From Bacteroidales bacterium UBA7009 (GTDB taxonomy: Bacteria > Bacteroidota > Bacteroidia > Bacteroidales > Paludibacteraceae), in the NCBI GenBank assembly GCA_002449665.1, contig DJXH01000017.1, positions 1 through 5,226 on the forward strand: a stretch of DNA of 5,226 bases, read 5' to 3'. This document shows positions 4,808 to 5,226 of this stretch, in pieces. The notes beneath the pieces were generated by a model. It saw nothing but the letters and a program-made list of their open reading frames with translations. It was not told where the DNA came from and ran no database searches. The translations under genes and the position numbers were made by a program. Position 1 is the stretch's first letter. Every line of letters starts with the position of its first letter.

Positions 4808-4858
4808 ATGACAAAATTGATGAATGCATGGTGGTGGCGTAACTCGAGATTCAAATAG
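4808..4858 (+). CDS. trpL: trp operon leader peptide
   Basis: The 16-residue ORF reads MTKLMNAWWWRNSRFK, with three consecutive Trp codons at 4829-4837. It begins about 25 nt after the predicted transcription start, and its stop is followed after 42 nt by an intrinsic terminator and then trpB. This is the classic layout of ribosome-mediated attenuation: scarce charged tRNA-Trp stalls the ribosome on the Trp codons and allows readthrough, while plentiful Trp lets it reach the stop and favours termination. It fits the Bacteroid-trp leader motif described for Bacteroides relatives. The peptide itself probably has no other function. Confidence 0.88.
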   Translation: MTKLMNAWWWRNSRFK

Positions 4859-4936
4859 TCGCGGGGTACGTAGCCATATATATATGTATCTACATCAGAT
4901 AAAAAAGGCTCGTCGTTAACGCGACGAGCCTTTTTT
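4858..4936 (+). terminator. trp attenuator: terminator with competing antiterminator pairing
   Basis: The terminator pairs 4901-4915 (AAAAAAGGCTCGTCG) with 4922-4936 (CGACGAGCCTTTTTT), fifteen perfect pairs with a six-base loop and a T run. Competing pairings are visible: GTCGCG (4858-4863) with CGCGAC (4920-4925), and AGCC (4872-4875) with GGCT (4907-4910); both use terminator bases. A ribosome at the leader stop codon would cover 4858-4863 and free the terminator. One stalled on the Trp codons at 4829-4837 would leave that segment free to form the antiterminator. Confidence 0.85.
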
Positions 4937-4984
4937 AGTAAGTATTAAAAGAGGGAAATAAAACAGATTAAAATAACAACAAGT

Positions 4985-5226
4985 ATGAAGAAAAGCTATT
5001 TAGTTGACGAAAAAGGATTTTATGGAGAGTTTGGCGGGGCTTATGTTCCCGAGATTCTCTATGCTACAGTGCAGAAACTGCAAGAGGAGTATCTGCCCAT
5101 TCTTGAGAGTCGCGAGTTTCAGGAAGAGTACATGTCGCTGTTACGCGACTATGTGGGGCGCCCCAGTCCACTCTACCTGGCCCGACGCATGAGTGAGAAA
5201 TATGGTTGCCGCCTTTACCTGAAACG
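4985..5226 (+). CDS. trpB: Tryptophan synthase beta subunit, 5' part, cut by the right edge
   Basis: TrpB is the PLP-dependent subunit that joins indole, channelled from TrpA, with L-serine to make tryptophan. The visible 80 residues include the typical N-terminus: GFYGEFGGAYVPEIL (11-25), VGRPSPLYLARRMSE (57-71) and the start of the LYLKRED stretch, which breaks off at Lys80. The catalytic PLP lysine, in the following GAHK motif, lies just past the window. The protein is usually about 390-400 residues. The ATG at 4985 follows an A-rich leader (AAAATAACAACAAGT) and gives the normal start. Having trpB first behind the attenuator agrees with the trpB-first trp operon order known in Bacteroides; the remaining trp genes are not visible. 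Expression should be governed by the trp promoter and attenuator upstream. Confidence 0.97.
   Translation, partial: MKKSYLVDEKGFYGEFGGAYVPEILYATVQKLQEEYLPILESREFQEEYMSLLRDYVGRPSPLYLARRMSEKYGCRLYLK

Noticed and set aside
5004..5192. A plus-strand 62-codon frame inside trpB
   Set aside because: It is an out-of-frame shadow of the clearly recognisable trpB coding sequence.

Overview
This window looks like chromosomal DNA of a Bacteroidales species, probably Prevotella or a close relative. The reasons are promoters of the Bacteroidetes form (TTTG, about 20 nt, TAnnTTTG), genes mostly lacking Shine-Dalgarno sites, a DUF4924 gene, and a trp region that starts with trpB behind a Trp-codon attenuator. 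The genus is an inference.

Left half (1-2926, minus strand): one gene run, read right to left, of a LysE-family exporter, a DUF4924 protein, rfbD (dTDP-4-dehydrorhamnose reductase) and the 5' part of prfC (release factor 3), which runs off the left edge. The first three genes are tightly spaced behind one promoter at 2895-2926. prfC is set apart by 127 nt holding a 70-bp element with perfect 16-bp inverted ends and an unusually clear Shine-Dalgarno site.

Centre (2927-4124, plus strand): a divergently transcribed ROK-family sugar kinase, probably a glucokinase/hexokinase, with its own promoter and an intrinsic terminator.

Right half (4125-4984) is almost entirely regulatory. First comes a promoter and a well-formed cobalamin riboswitch. 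It is followed by no recognisable B12-related gene, only by a short Phe/Tyr-rich ORF that looks like an attenuation leader peptide and an intrinsic terminator. Facing it, a good minus-strand promoter at 4659-4690 would drive a structured RNA of about 119 nt (two hairpins) ending in the same terminator read backwards, a candidate small RNA. Then comes the trp promoter, a 16-residue leader peptide with three consecutive Trp codons, its terminator, and the 5' end of trpB, which leaves the right edge just before the PLP-binding lysine.

The most interesting part is 4160-4690: an apparently orphan B12 riboswitch, an aromatic leader-like ORF, and a convergent candidate sRNA sharing one bidirectional terminator, placed immediately upstream of tryptophan biosynthesis.
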